Assembly: GCF_003044275.1 (NCBI RefSeq)
Contig: NZ_PZPL01000001.1
Coordinates: 3,596,001-3,660,000 of the forward strand
Reading direction: 5' to 3'
DNA: 64,000 bases
Origin: Rathayibacter caricis DSM 15933
GTDB lineage: Bacteria; Actinomycetota; Actinomycetes; Actinomycetales; Microbacteriaceae
The notes beneath the pieces were generated by a model. That model was not told the DNA's origin and did no database searches. It saw only the letters and a list, made by a program, of their open reading frames with translations. Both the position numbers and the translations under genes were made by a program. Shown one piece after another: positions 36,284 to 45,048 of this stretch. Within the stretch, counting starts at the first letter, position 1. Every line of letters starts with the position of its first letter.

Positions 36284-37123
36284 TCAGCCCCGAGCGGAGG
36301 CGCGGATCGCGTCGACCGTCGCGCGCGGGGTCGTGTTCTCGCCGAGCCGGTTCGGCTTGCCCGTGCCGTGGTAATCGCTGGAACCGGTCGTGACCAGGCC
36401 GTAGCGCTCGGCGAGCTCGCGCAGTCGCGTCCGGCCGCCCGCCGTGTTCTCGCGGTGCTCGACCTCGAGGCCGAACAGCCCGGCCTCGACGAGGTCCGGC
36501 AGCATCGACTCGACGACGATGCCGCGGGTGCTGGTCGCCGGGTGCGCGATCACCGGCACGCCGCCCGCGGCGCGGACGAGGCGGACCGCGTCGACCGGGT
36601 CGGGGGCGTAGTGCGGTCGGTAGTAGCCGCCGCGCCAGTCGAGGATCCCGGCGAAGGCCGCCGAGCGGTCGGTGGCGAGGCCGCGGGCGACGAGGGCGTC
36701 GGCGATGTGCGGGCGTCCGATCGTGGATCCGGGGCGGGTCTGCGCGAGGACGTCGTCCCAGGTGAGGTCGTAGTCGGCCGAGATCGCGGTCACGATCGCC
36801 TCGGCGCGGTGCCTCCGCTCCGAGCGGATGCGCGCGGTCTCGGCGACGAGAGCGGGATCCTCCGGATCCACGAGGTACGCGAGCACGTGCACGCTCGCCC
36901 AGCCGACGCGCGACGAGAGCTCCATGCCCGGGACCAGCTCGATGCCGCAGTCGCGGGCCGCGTCGATCGCAGCGGCCCAGCCGCCGGTGGAGTCGTGATC
37001 GGTGAGAGCCACTCCGGCCAGGCCCGCGTCGGCCGCCGCGCGCACGAGCACCTCGGGCGGTTCCGTGCCGTCGGAGACGAGGGAGTGGGTGTGGAGGTCG
37101 AACCCGCCTCCCGCGACATGCAT
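36284..37123 (-). CDS. PHP-domain metal-dependent phosphoesterase
   Basis: A 279-residue PHP-domain phosphatase of the type that hydrolyses 3',5'-nucleoside bisphosphates or trims RNA 5' ends (RNase AM-like). Metal-binding motifs are present: FDLHTHSLVSDG (HxH), ALTDHDSTGG, GMELSS, and late VIAHPA, GLEVEH and TGSSDYHG. ATG 37123 is selected over the in-frame ATG 37132 because a TACGAT -10 (37131-37136) covers the earlier ATG and leaves 7 nt to 37123, giving a leaderless message. It is divergent from the EEP gene. Confidence 0.87.
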   Translation of the reverse strand: MHVAGGGFDLHTHSLVSDGTEPPEVLVRAAADAGLAGVALTDHDSTGGWAAAIDAARDCGIELVPGMELSSRVGWASVHVLAYLVDPEDPALVAETARIRSERRHRAEAIVTAISADYDLTWDDVLAQTRPGSTIGRPHIADALVARGLATDRSAAFAGILDWRGGYYRPHYAPDPVDAVRLVRAAGGVPVIAHPATSTRGIVVESMLPDLVEAGLFGLEVEHRENTAGGRTRLRELAERYGLVTTGSSDYHGTGKPNRLGENTTPRATVDAIRASARG

Positions 37124-37130
37124 GCCCCCC

Positions 37131-37136
37131 ATCGTA
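37131..37136 (-). promoter_or_regulatory. -10 element (TACGAT) fixing the PHP gene start
   Basis: TACGAT on the minus strand overlaps the first in-frame ATG. The next ATG is 7 nt downstream, at the expected transcription start. Confidence 0.45.
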
Positions 37137-37172
37137 GACGCGCGTCCTGCGCCCGAGGCCGGGAGGATGCCC

Positions 37173-37178
37173 TACCCT
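37173..37178 (+). promoter_or_regulatory. -10 element of a leaderless promoter (TACCCT)
   Basis: TACCCT, 7 nt, then ATG 37186 of the EEP-family gene. Confidence 0.4.
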
Positions 37179-37185
37179 GACCGGG

Positions 37186-38205
37186 ATGGGGACGAGACTG
37201 GTGAAGACCGCGGTGGCCGCGGCGGTGGCGATCGTCCTGCTCGTGGCGACCGCGCCGGGGTTCTTCGGTCTCGCTCGCGAGGCGCCCTTCGCCCAGCTCG
37301 TCTCGTTCCGGCTCGGCACGGCGCTCGGCGCCGTGGCGGTGGCCGTCGTCCTCGTCGTCGTGGCGGTGCTGGTGCGCCCGGTGCGCCGGCTCGCGCTCGT
37401 GATCGCGGGGCTCGGACTCGCGTTCGCCGTGGTCCTCGCCGGTCTGCAGTCCGTCCGGGGCGACGACTCCTCGCCGCCCCGCGCCCACCGCCTCGCGGAC
37501 CTGCGGATCCTGACCTGGAACACGCTCGACTCCGTGCCCGTCGACACGGTCGTCGCACTCGCGACCGAGAACGCGGTCGACGCCCTGAGCCTCGTGGAGG
37601 TGTCGGAGGCTCCCGCGCAGGAGATCGCCGCCGCGCTCGGCGCCGCCGGCCGCCCGATGACCCTGCACTACGCGGCGGGGAGCGAGAGCACGGCCGGCAC
37701 GGCGCTGCTGCTCGCGCCGTCGCTCGGCGCCTACTCCGTCGACCCCGAGAGCACCCCCACCGGCACCCTCGCCTCACTCGTCGTCCGACCGGACACCCCT
37801 GAGCGCCCGGTGATCGCCGCCGTGCACGCCGCTCCGCCGATCCCCTCGCTGATGGCCGACTGGCGCAGTGATCTCTCCCGCCTCGCCGCGCTCTGCAGCA
37901 CGGAGGAGGACGTGGTCGTGGTCGGCGATCTCAACTCGACCCTCGACCACTGGGCCGGCCTGCCCGGCACGGCCGACCTCGGCGGCTGCACCGATGCGGG
38001 CTCGCTCGCCGGCGGCGCCGCCCTCGGGACCTGGCCCGCGTCGCTCCCGACGCCGCTGGGCGCTCCCATCGACCACGTCCTCTTCTCCGGGCGCTGGGAC
38101 GTCTCGGGCTACGTCGTCGTCGACGACCGGGACGACGCGGGGAGCGACCACCGACCGGTCCTCGCCCAGCTCTCGGTGCGCGGTCTGGTCAAGGAGACGT
38201 CCTGA
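37186..38205 (+). CDS. Membrane-anchored endonuclease/exonuclease/phosphatase family protein
   Basis: A 339-residue protein with three N-terminal membrane segments (~8-25, 45-62, 67-86) and an extracytoplasmic EEP domain. Catalytic-type residues are seen: Asn in ILTWNTLD, Glu in LSLVEVSE, Asp/Asn in VVVGDLNST and the SDH triad in AGSDHRPVL. EEP proteins hydrolyse phosphodiesters of nucleic acids, lipids or sugars, and the membrane position suggests an external phosphodiester. The start coincides with a leaderless promoter (37173-37178). It is followed by pepP after 32 nt. Confidence 0.83.
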   Translation: MGTRLVKTAVAAAVAIVLLVATAPGFFGLAREAPFAQLVSFRLGTALGAVAVAVVLVVVAVLVRPVRRLALVIAGLGLAFAVVLAGLQSVRGDDSSPPRAHRLADLRILTWNTLDSVPVDTVVALATENAVDALSLVEVSEAPAQEIAAALGAAGRPMTLHYAAGSESTAGTALLLAPSLGAYSVDPESTPTGTLASLVVRPDTPERPVIAAVHAAPPIPSLMADWRSDLSRLAALCSTEEDVVVVGDLNSTLDHWAGLPGTADLGGCTDAGSLAGGAALGTWPASLPTPLGAPIDHVLFSGRWDVSGYVVVDDRDDAGSDHRPVLAQLSVRGLVKETS

Positions 38206-38237
38206 CCCCTCCCCCGGACGAGGAGGAGAATGGGGGC

Positions 38238-39731
38238 ATGACGAACACGGACGAGCAGACCACCCCGACGCCCGACCCCGCCGCCGCGCCCACCCCGCGC
38301 GCGACCGCGAACCGCTCGACGACCCCCGCCTCCGACCGCTTCCGCGACTTCATCGCCTCCGGCTGGGCCGAGCGGGACGAGCCGCTGCCCGCCGCGCGCG
38401 AGCAGGCCTCCTTCGCCGCCGCCCGTCGCGAGCGCCTCTCGGCGCTGCACACCGGCGAGCGCGTCGTGATCCCCGCGGGCCGGCTCAAGCAGCGGGCGAA
38501 CGACACCGACTACCCGTTCCGCGCGCACTCCGCCTTCACCTGGCTGACCGGCTGGGGCGCCGACTCCGAGCCCGGCGCCGTCCTGGTGCTCGAGCCCGGC
38601 GAGTCGGGGCACAGCGCGGTGCTGTACTTCCGCGAGCGCGCCGGCCGCGACTCCGACGAGTTCTACGCGAACCCCGAGATCGGCGAGTTCTGGATCGGGC
38701 CGCGGCCCTCCCTCGCGCAGGTCTCGGCCGACCTCGGGCTCGAGGCCCGCGGCATCGACGAGCTGGACGCGGTCCTGGACGCGCAGGACGACGTGTCCGT
38801 GGCCGTGCTGCGCGAGGCCGACCCGCTGGTCGCCGAGCGCCTCGCCGGTCGCACGTCGGACGACTCCGACGCCGCCCTCGAGCGCGACCTCAGCGAGCTG
38901 CGCCTGGTGAAGGACTCCTACGAGATCGCCGAGCTGCGCGCCGCCGTCGACGCCACCGCCCTGGGCTTCGAGGACGTGCTCGCCGACCTGCCGCGCATCG
39001 TCGCCCACGAGCGCGGCGAGCGCCTGATCGAGGGCGTGTTCAACGGCCGCGCCCGCGCCGACGGCAACGCGGTCGGCTACGACACGATCGCCGCCGCCGG
39101 TCCGCACGCCTGCATCCTGCACTGGACCCGCAACGACGGACCGGTGCGTCCCGGCGAGCTCGTCCTGCTGGACGCGGGCGTCGAGCAGGAGAGCTACTAC
39201 ACCGCCGACATCACCCGCACCTTCCCGGTCGACGGCGTCTACACCGAGGCGCAGCGCCGGGTGCACGAGACGGTGCGGGAGGCGGCCGACGCCGCGTTCG
39301 CGATCGTCCGCCCCGGCATCCGCTTCCGCGAGGTGCACGCCGCCGCCATGGCCGTGATCGCCCGCCGCACCGCGGAGTGGGGGCTCCTCCCCGTCAGCGC
39401 CGAGGAGGCGCTCGAAGCCGACAACCAGCAGCACCGCCGCTACATGGTGCACGGCACGAGCCACCACCTCGGCCTCGACGTGCACGACTGCGCGAAGGCC
39501 CGGCGCGAGATGTACCTCGACGGAGTGATCGAGGCCGGCATGGTCTTCACGATCGAGCCCGGCCTGTACTTCCAGCCCGACGACCTCACGGTGCCCGAGG
39601 AGCTGCGCGGCATCGGGGTGCGGATCGAGGACGACGTGCTGGTCACCGAGCACGGCGTCGAGAACCTGTCGGCCGGCATCCCGCGCTCGGCCGACGAGAT
39701 CGAGGCCTGGATGGCGCGGCTGGCCCGCTGA
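38238..39731 (+). CDS. pepP: Xaa-Pro aminopeptidase (aminopeptidase P, M24B)
   Basis: A 497-residue metallopeptidase that removes N-terminal residues preceding proline. An AMP_N domain (ERLSALHTGERVVIPAGRLKQRAND onward, ~65-190) precedes the pita-bread catalytic domain. The five metal ligands are visible: Asp in VLLDAGVE, Asp in YTADITRTF, His in HGTSHHLGLDVHD, Glu in MVFTIEPGLYF and Glu in GVRIEDDVLVT. The first ~35 residues are disordered. ATG 38238 has a GAGGAG-type site 10 nt upstream. Length is normal for actinobacterial PepP. Confidence 0.92.
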   Translation: MTNTDEQTTPTPDPAAAPTPRATANRSTTPASDRFRDFIASGWAERDEPLPAAREQASFAAARRERLSALHTGERVVIPAGRLKQRANDTDYPFRAHSAFTWLTGWGADSEPGAVLVLEPGESGHSAVLYFRERAGRDSDEFYANPEIGEFWIGPRPSLAQVSADLGLEARGIDELDAVLDAQDDVSVAVLREADPLVAERLAGRTSDDSDAALERDLSELRLVKDSYEIAELRAAVDATALGFEDVLADLPRIVAHERGERLIEGVFNGRARADGNAVGYDTIAAAGPHACILHWTRNDGPVRPGELVLLDAGVEQESYYTADITRTFPVDGVYTEAQRRVHETVREAADAAFAIVRPGIRFREVHAAAMAVIARRTAEWGLLPVSAEEALEADNQQHRRYMVHGTSHHLGLDVHDCAKARREMYLDGVIEAGMVFTIEPGLYFQPDDLTVPEELRGIGVRIEDDVLVTEHGVENLSAGIPRSADEIEAWMARLAR

Positions 39732-39744
39732 GGCGCCGCGCCGC

Positions 39745-40500
39745 TCAGGCGGCGAGCGCTGGAGCCGCGAACGCGCCCTGAGCGGTCGCGAGCGCGAGGC
39801 CCTCGAGGAGCACCGCGAGCTGGCCCGCGGGGGCCTTCGGATCCTCCGGGTGCCACTGCACGGCCACGATCGGGGCGCTGCGGTGCTCGATCGCCTCGAC
39901 GACCCCGTCGTCCGCGCGCGCGACGATCTCGAGCCCGGGCGCGAGGCGGTCGACGGCCTGGTGGTGCGCGCTCTGCACCGCCAGGACCTCCGCGCCGAAG
40001 AGCCCGGCCAGGGTCGAGGACGCGGCGAGCTCCACCGGGTGGCTGTGCATCCGCTCGTGCGCGGGGGCGGCGGCGTTCACGTGCGCGGCGTCGGGGCCGA
40101 GGTCCGGGACGAGCGTGCCGCCGAGGGCGACGTTGACGACCTGCAGGCCGCGGCAGATGCCGAGCAGGGGCGTGCGGCGGGCGAGAGCGCGGTGCACGAG
40201 GGCGATCTGCGCGTCGTCGGCGCGCTCGGCGTGCGGGCCCTCGCCGGGATAGCCGCGGGCGGCTCCGTATCGCTCGGGCGCGATGTCCTCGCCGCCTGCC
40301 AGCACGACCGCGTCGGCACCGTCGGTCTCGGCGAGCAGCCGGGCGGCGCCGAGGTCCTCGGCCGCGTACCGCTGCGCGTCCCAGCCCAGCTCGCGGGCGA
40401 GGGTCAGGAGGCGTCCGTTCAGGATCTGCACGTACGCGTGGTACTCGTCGCGTCCGGGCCGTGTCCGGGCGACCTCCACGATGGCGAGCGAGCGGGTCAT
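39745..40500 (-). CDS. Class I glutamine amidotransferase-like gamma-glutamyl hydrolase (PuuD-like)
   Basis: A 251-residue member of the peptidase C26 family (gamma-glutamyl-gamma-aminobutyrate hydrolase type). The nucleophile Cys is in PLLGICRGLQVVNVALGG near 110, and the His/Glu pair is in IVAVQWHPEDP near 215. The N-terminal VVLAGGEDIAPERYG matches the GGxDxxP signature of the family. ATG 40500 is preferred to ATG 40509 because a CAGGAT element ends 7 nt upstream. It cleaves gamma-glutamyl amides, for example in putrescine breakdown, but no other puu genes are nearby. Confidence 0.85.
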   Translation of the reverse strand: MTRSLAIVEVARTRPGRDEYHAYVQILNGRLLTLARELGWDAQRYAAEDLGAARLLAETDGADAVVLAGGEDIAPERYGAARGYPGEGPHAERADDAQIALVHRALARRTPLLGICRGLQVVNVALGGTLVPDLGPDAAHVNAAAPAHERMHSHPVELAASSTLAGLFGAEVLAVQSAHHQAVDRLAPGLEIVARADDGVVEAIEHRSAPIVAVQWHPEDPKAPAGQLAVLLEGLALATAQGAFAAPALAA

Positions 40501-40569
40501 GCCGTCCATCCTGCGCACCCCGGCGAGCACGGTCGAGCGGAGGCGACACTGTCCGTAACACGCGGGCCG

Positions 40570-40575
40570 TACGAT
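40570..40575 (+). promoter_or_regulatory. -10 element of a leaderless promoter (TACGAT)
   Basis: TACGAT, 6 nt, then GTG 40582. It supports that start for a gene otherwise recognised only by coding character. Confidence 0.4.
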
Positions 40576-40581
40576 CGCGGA

Positions 40582-41379
40582 GTGACCTCCGCTCCCCCGC
40601 CCCTCCCGGAGCGGCTGCAGCGCGCCCGTGCCGACGTCTCGGTCCTCGCCGGCCTCGCCTCCGAGCGGCAGGTGCGCCCGCTGCGCGAGGCCGCGGACCG
40701 CGCCGCCGACGCCGCGGAGGAGCACGCCGAGGCCCTTCTCGCCGGCGTCGAGGGGATGACCGCGCTCCTCGCCCGCGCCGAGGCCCAGCTGAGCGGCCTC
40801 GAGCGCTCGGTGCGGGACGACCTCGACCGGGCCGACACCCTCTCCGGCGTGCGGACGACCGCGCAGGTCGCCTCCGCGGCCGACGTCGCGACCGCCGGAG
40901 CCGCCGCCAGGGCGCTGCTGCTCGACGCCGACGAGGCGCGCGCGGCGTCGACCGGGCACGACCCCGCCGCGGTGCTCGCGCTCCTCCTCGACGCCGACGC
41001 CGCGCTGGACGCGGTCGTCGCCGGGTACCGGGACCCGCACGCGCAGGCCGAGCGCCAGCTCCTGCTCGTCGAGGCCGCCCGCACGGCCGCCCGTCTGGGC
41101 GCGGACGCGGTCGGCCTGCTGGTGCTCGTGCACGGCGACCGGATCACCTCGGCGCCGCGCATCCTCGCGGAGGAGACGCTCGCGCAGCTCGACGCCGCGG
41201 TCCGGCTCGCCGCCGCCGACCCCGCGGGTGCACTGGAGGAGGCCCGACGGGCGGTCGAGCGCTCGCGCTCCGCTCTCGACGAGGCGATCGTCGACCTGGA
41301 CGGGCCCGACGCGCCCGCCGCCGGGGCGCCCGCGGCGGCCAGCGCCGACCCCGCGCTCGGCGTGCTGCCCGCGGTCTGA
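40582..41379 (+). CDS. Alanine-rich helical protein, function unknown
   Basis: A 265-residue protein, about one quarter or more alanine, predicted to be almost entirely alpha-helical with heptad-like spacing. I do not recognise a catalytic motif. A segment near 170-235 (GLLVLVHGDRITSAPRILAEE, then LDAAVRLAAADPAGALEEARRAVE) resembles the helical C-terminal part of actinobacterial TPM-domain proteins, but the TPM domain itself is absent. GTG 40582 follows a TACGAT -10. The opposite strand is also open over a long distance here; the plus strand is chosen for its amino-acid composition. It is followed closely by the ureohydrolase gene. Confidence 0.65.
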   Translation: MTSAPPPLPERLQRARADVSVLAGLASERQVRPLREAADRAADAAEEHAEALLAGVEGMTALLARAEAQLSGLERSVRDDLDRADTLSGVRTTAQVASAADVATAGAAARALLLDADEARAASTGHDPAAVLALLLDADAALDAVVAGYRDPHAQAERQLLLVEAARTAARLGADAVGLLVLVHGDRITSAPRILAEETLAQLDAAVRLAAADPAGALEEARRAVERSRSALDEAIVDLDGPDAPAAGAPAAASADPALGVLPAV

Positions 41380-41412
41380 GGACGAGCGCCGCCCCGTGCC
41401 AGACTGAGACGC

Positions 41413-42246
41413 ATGGCGTCCTTCCTCGTGGTCCCGCAGTGGCAGGGCTCGGCGTCGACGCGGGCCATGCGCCTCGTCGACGGGGCCGAGGCGATCCGCG
41501 GCGACCTCCCCTCCTCCGCCACCGTCACCGTCGAGGTCCCCGCCGAGGCCGGCGACGCGCAGGACACCGGGATCCGCCGGTACGCCTCCGTCGCGACGAC
41601 CGCGGAGCGCGTCCGCGAGGCACTGGCCGGCCGTCCCGGCCCCGTGATCACGATCGGAGGCGATTGCGGGGTCGAGTTCGCCGCCGTCGGCCACGCGGTC
41701 CGCACGACCGACGGCCCGGTCGCGCTCGTCTGGCTCGACGCGCATCCGGATGGGAACACCCCCGCCACCTCGCCCAGCGGCGCCTTCTCGGGCATGGTCC
41801 TCTCGGCCGTCCTCGGCCGCGGCGTCGGCCTCCTGAGCGCGGGCGCGGAGGAGCGAATCGACGACGCCCGCGTGGTGCTCGCCGGAGTGCGGTCGACCGA
41901 TCCGGGCGAGCTCGAGGGCCTGCTCGAGCGCGGTGCCCGCAGCCTGACGGCCGACGAGCTCGATCCGGAGTCGCTCGTCGCCGCCGTCGAGGCCACCGGG
42001 GCGGTCGCGGTGTACGTGCACATCGACCTCGACGTGCTCGATCCTGCCGATCTCGCGGGGCTGTTCGACCCCGTGCCGTTCGGCGTGCCGGCCGGACGGC
42101 TCGTGGCGAGCCTCGAGGCGCTGCGAGCGCGGTTCCCGCTCGCGGGCGCCGGACTCACCTCCTTCGCCCCCTCCTCCCCCGCCGCTGCCGTCGACGACCT
42201 GCCCACGATCCTCCGCCTCGTCGGCGCCCTTGCCCGCGGGGCCTGA
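41413..42246 (+). CDS. Arginase/agmatinase/formiminoglutamase family protein
   Basis: A 277-residue ureohydrolase-fold protein. The manganese motifs are ITIGGDCGVE (Cys where classic arginases have His), LVWLDAHPDGNTP (DAHxD) and VHIDLDVLDPAD (DxD). Substitution of the first His occurs in several uncharacterised bacterial branches, so the substrate is uncertain: arginine, agmatine, formiminoglutamate or another guanidino compound. ATG 41413 follows CAGACT by 7 nt, a possible leaderless arrangement. Confidence 0.83.
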   Translation: MASFLVVPQWQGSASTRAMRLVDGAEAIRGDLPSSATVTVEVPAEAGDAQDTGIRRYASVATTAERVREALAGRPGPVITIGGDCGVEFAAVGHAVRTTDGPVALVWLDAHPDGNTPATSPSGAFSGMVLSAVLGRGVGLLSAGAEERIDDARVVLAGVRSTDPGELEGLLERGARSLTADELDPESLVAAVEATGAVAVYVHIDLDVLDPADLAGLFDPVPFGVPAGRLVASLEALRARFPLAGAGLTSFAPSSPAAAVDDLPTILRLVGALARGA

Positions 42247-42331
42247 GCGAGCACCCCGAATCCGCGACCGGGAGCCGGGGAGTGTCGGGGGCACCGGGCA
42301 AGATGGACGGACGCGACCGAGCGGAGGACCG

Positions 42332-43117
42332 ATGAGCGAGAACCCACGCGTGCGCACCGCGCGCCGCGGTCACGTGCTCGAGATCGTCCTCGACCGGCCT
42401 GAGAAGCGCAACGCGGCCGATCTCGCCCTGCTGTCGGCCCTCGCCGCCGCGTACGGAGAACTCGACCGCGATCCCGACCTGCGCGCCGGGGTCGTCCTGG
42501 CCTCCGGCCTCCACTTCACCGCCGGCCTCGACCTTGCCGACATCGGTCCGCGGATCGCCTCCGGCGGACTCGACTTCGTGCCCGAGGGCGGACTCGACCC
42601 GTGGGGCCTGCGGACCCGTCCGGTCTCCAAGCCCGTCGTGATCGGCCTGCAGGGCACCTGCCTCACCCTCGGCATCGAGCTCGCCCTCGCGAGCGACGTC
42701 GTGCTGGCCGAGGAGTCGACGCGCTTCGGGCAGATCGAGGTCGCGCGCGGCATCCTCCCGTTCGGCGGAGCCACGCTGCGTTTCCCGCGGGCGACCGGCT
42801 GGGGCGACGCGATGCGCTGGATCCTCACGGGCGACCTGTTCGACGCCGCCGAGGCGCACCGCATCGGATTCGTGCAGCAGGTGGTGCCCGACGGCACGGT
42901 CGCCGAGGCCGCCGCGGCCCTCGCCGAGCGGATCGCCGCGCAGGCACCGCTCGCCGTGCAGGCGGCCCTCGCGAACGCCCGCCTCGCGGTGTCGTCCCCC
43001 GAGGCGGCCGCCGCCGCGCTGCCCGCGGAGCTCGCCCGGCTCGCCTCCTCCGAGGACGCCGCGATCGGCCTGCAGGCGTTCCTCGCCCGCACGACGGCGG
43101 AGTTCACCGGCCGATGA
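42332..43117 (+). CDS. Enoyl-CoA hydratase/isomerase (crotonase) family protein
   Basis: A 261-residue crotonase-fold enzyme. The CoA/oxyanion region appears as VVLASGLHFTAGLDLADIG (~58-78), and the second oxyanion segment as GLQGTCLTLGIELALASDVVLA near 105-125. Of the two hydratase glutamates, the second lies in the RFGQIEVARGILPFGGA region, but the first is not obvious. The reaction could be hydration, isomerisation or hydrolysis of an acyl-CoA. ATG 42332 has GGAGG 6 nt upstream. The stop overlaps the start of the RraB-like gene (ATGA). Confidence 0.82.
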   Translation: MSENPRVRTARRGHVLEIVLDRPEKRNAADLALLSALAAAYGELDRDPDLRAGVVLASGLHFTAGLDLADIGPRIASGGLDFVPEGGLDPWGLRTRPVSKPVVIGLQGTCLTLGIELALASDVVLAEESTRFGQIEVARGILPFGGATLRFPRATGWGDAMRWILTGDLFDAAEAHRIGFVQQVVPDGTVAEAAAALAERIAAQAPLAVQAALANARLAVSSPEAAAAALPAELARLASSEDAAIGLQAFLARTTAEFTGR

Positions 43118-43491
43118 GCGACGAGATCCTCGACTCCGCCCGCCCCGCCGAGACCACCGGCTCCGCCCTCGAGGCGCAGCGCGAGCGCGCCGCCCGACAG
43201 CTCGAGATCCGGCTGCGCTACGGCGACCAGGTCTGGGAGCTGCGCGAGGTCGACCACTTCGCCGTCTTCACCCGCGCGAGCCGCGCCCGCCGCGCCGGTC
43301 GCACGCTGGTCGCCTCCGGCTACGAGATCGCGATCTCCCGCTTGCGCCTGCGGCACGTGCTGGTCGCGAGCCACCACGCGGCCGTCGACGAGGAGGCGAC
43401 GACCGCCTTCCTCCGCCAGGTGGTCGAGACCGTCGAGAGCGAGGGCGGCCGCTACGACGGCTGGCGCGCCGAGATCGTGCCCGCCCACTGA
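43114..43491 (+). CDS. RraB-like (ribonuclease E inhibitor) domain protein
   Basis: A 125-residue protein whose C-terminal part, AGRTLVASGYEIAISRL then FLRQVVETVESEGGRYDGWRAEIV, resembles the RraB/regulator of ribonuclease E family fold, including the GGxYDGW signature. In E. coli RraB binds RNase E, but most actinobacterial members are untested. ATG 43114 overlaps the crotonase stop, so translation is coupled. No catalytic motif is visible. Confidence 0.65.
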   Translation: MSDEILDSARPAETTGSALEAQRERAARQLEIRLRYGDQVWELREVDHFAVFTRASRARRAGRTLVASGYEIAISRLRLRHVLVASHHAAVDEEATTAFLRQVVETVESEGGRYDGWRAEIVPAH

Positions 43492-43578
43492 GCCCCGCCG
43501 GCGCACGCCGGCCCCCTCCGGGACGCACCGTCCCGGGTCAGCAGTCACGGGCCGCCGCCCGAGAAGGATCTGGACACC

Positions 43579-45048
43579 ATGAGCACCGACAGCAGCACGG
43601 CCGACGAGTTCGACCTGATCGTCATCGGAGCCGGCCCCGTGGGCGAGAACATCGCCGACCGGGCCGTGCAGGGCGGCCTCACCGCCGCCGTCGTCGAGAG
43701 CGAGCTCGTGGGCGGCGAGTGCTCCTACTGGGCGTGCATGCCGTCGAAGGCGCTGCTGCGGGCGCCGATGGCGCTGCGCGCCGCACGCGACCTCCCCGGG
43801 GCGGCCCAGGCGGTCTCGGGCGGAGTGGACGTCGCCGCGCTCCTCGCGCACCGCGACTCCGTCACCAGCGGCTTCGACGACCACGGCCAGGTGCAGTGGC
43901 TCGAGGGAGCGGGCATCGAGCTCGTCCGCGGCCACGGCCGCCTGAGCGGTGAGCGCGAGGTGACCGTGACGGCCCCCGACGGCACGGAGCGGGTCCTCCG
44001 CGCGCGTGCGGCCGTCGCGGTGGCGACCGGCACGACCGCCCTCGTGCCCGACGTGCCGGGGCTCCGCGACGCCGCTCCCTGGACGAGCCGCGAGGCGACG
44101 AGCGCCGAGACCGTTCCGCCGCGCCTCGTGATCGTCGGAGGCGGGGTCGTCGCGGTGGAGATGGCGACCGCCTACGCCGGCATGGGCTCCGCCGTCACCC
44201 TGCTCGCGCGCAGCGGACTGCTCGCTCCGTTCGAGCCGTTCGCCGGGGCGCTCGTCGGCGACTCCCTCCGCGAGCTCGGTGTCGACGTCCGGCTCGGCGC
44301 CTCGCCCGCCGCGGTCGAGCGCCGCTCCGACGGCGGCGTCACGGTCACCCTCGAGGGCGGCGACGTGATCGAGGCCGACGAGATCCTGGCGGCGACGGGC
44401 CGCGCCCCGCACACGCGCGACATCGGGCTCGAGACCGTGGGCCTCGAGCCCGGGACCTCGCTCACCGTCGACGACACGATGCTCGTGCTCGGCGCCGACG
44501 GCGCACCGATCGGCGGCTCCTCGCCGTGGCTCTACGGAGTCGGCGACGTGAACCACCGGGCGCTCCTCACCCACCAGGGCAAGTACCAGGCACGCGCCGC
44601 GGGCGACGTGATCGTGGCCCGCGCCACCGGCGCCGCCGTGCTCGACGCCCCGTGGGGTGCGCACGTGGCGACCGCCGACCACGAGGCCGTTCCCCAGGTC
44701 GTCTTCACCGACCCGGAGGTCGCCTCGGTCGGACTGACGGCGGCCGCGGCCGAGGAGGCGGGCTACCGCACGCGGGTCGTCGACTACGAGATCGGCTCGG
44801 TCGCCGGCGCCTCCCTCGCCGCGGTCGGCTACACCGGTACCGCCCGCATGGTCGTGGACGAGGAGCGCCGGGTGGTGCTCGGCGTCACCTTCGTCGGCAA
44901 GGAGGTCGGCGAGCTGATCCATTCCGCGACGATCGCCGTCGTCGGCGAGGTGCCGCTCTCGCGCCTCTGGCACGCCGTGCCCTCCTACCCGACCATCAGC
45001 GAGGTGTGGCTGCGCCTGCTCGAGACCTACGGGCGCGACAGCGCGTGA
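43579..45048 (+). CDS. FAD-dependent pyridine nucleotide-disulfide oxidoreductase (lipoamide dehydrogenase/mercuric reductase-like)
   Basis: A 489-residue class I flavoprotein. FAD-binding IVIGAGPVGENIADRA near 12, redox-active disulfide GGECSYWACMPSKALL (CxxxxC, ~48-62), NAD(P) motif VIVGGGVVAVEMAT near 180, and the second FAD motif YGVGDVNHRALLTHQGKYQAR near 318. Lipoamide dehydrogenases end with a catalytic HPTxSE; here the motif is PSYPTISE, with Tyr replacing the His, so the electron acceptor may differ (quinone, mycothiol-type or metal). It begins a three-gene run: the next gene starts at GTG 45045, overlapping its stop. Confidence 0.87.
   Translation: MSTDSSTADEFDLIVIGAGPVGENIADRAVQGGLTAAVVESELVGGECSYWACMPSKALLRAPMALRAARDLPGAAQAVSGGVDVAALLAHRDSVTSGFDDHGQVQWLEGAGIELVRGHGRLSGEREVTVTAPDGTERVLRARAAVAVATGTTALVPDVPGLRDAAPWTSREATSAETVPPRLVIVGGGVVAVEMATAYAGMGSAVTLLARSGLLAPFEPFAGALVGDSLRELGVDVRLGASPAAVERRSDGGVTVTLEGGDVIEADEILAATGRAPHTRDIGLETVGLEPGTSLTVDDTMLVLGADGAPIGGSSPWLYGVGDVNHRALLTHQGKYQARAAGDVIVARATGAAVLDAPWGAHVATADHEAVPQVVFTDPEVASVGLTAAAAEEAGYRTRVVDYEIGSVAGASLAAVGYTGTARMVVDEERRVVLGVTFVGKEVGELIHSATIAVVGEVPLSRLWHAVPSYPTISEVWLRLLETYGRDSA

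Noticed and set aside
40497-42347. Long minus-strand frame across the helical and ureohydrolase genes
   Set aside because: Ser/Ala/Arg-rich with no motif, while the plus strand carries the manganese-binding ureohydrolase motifs and plausible starts.
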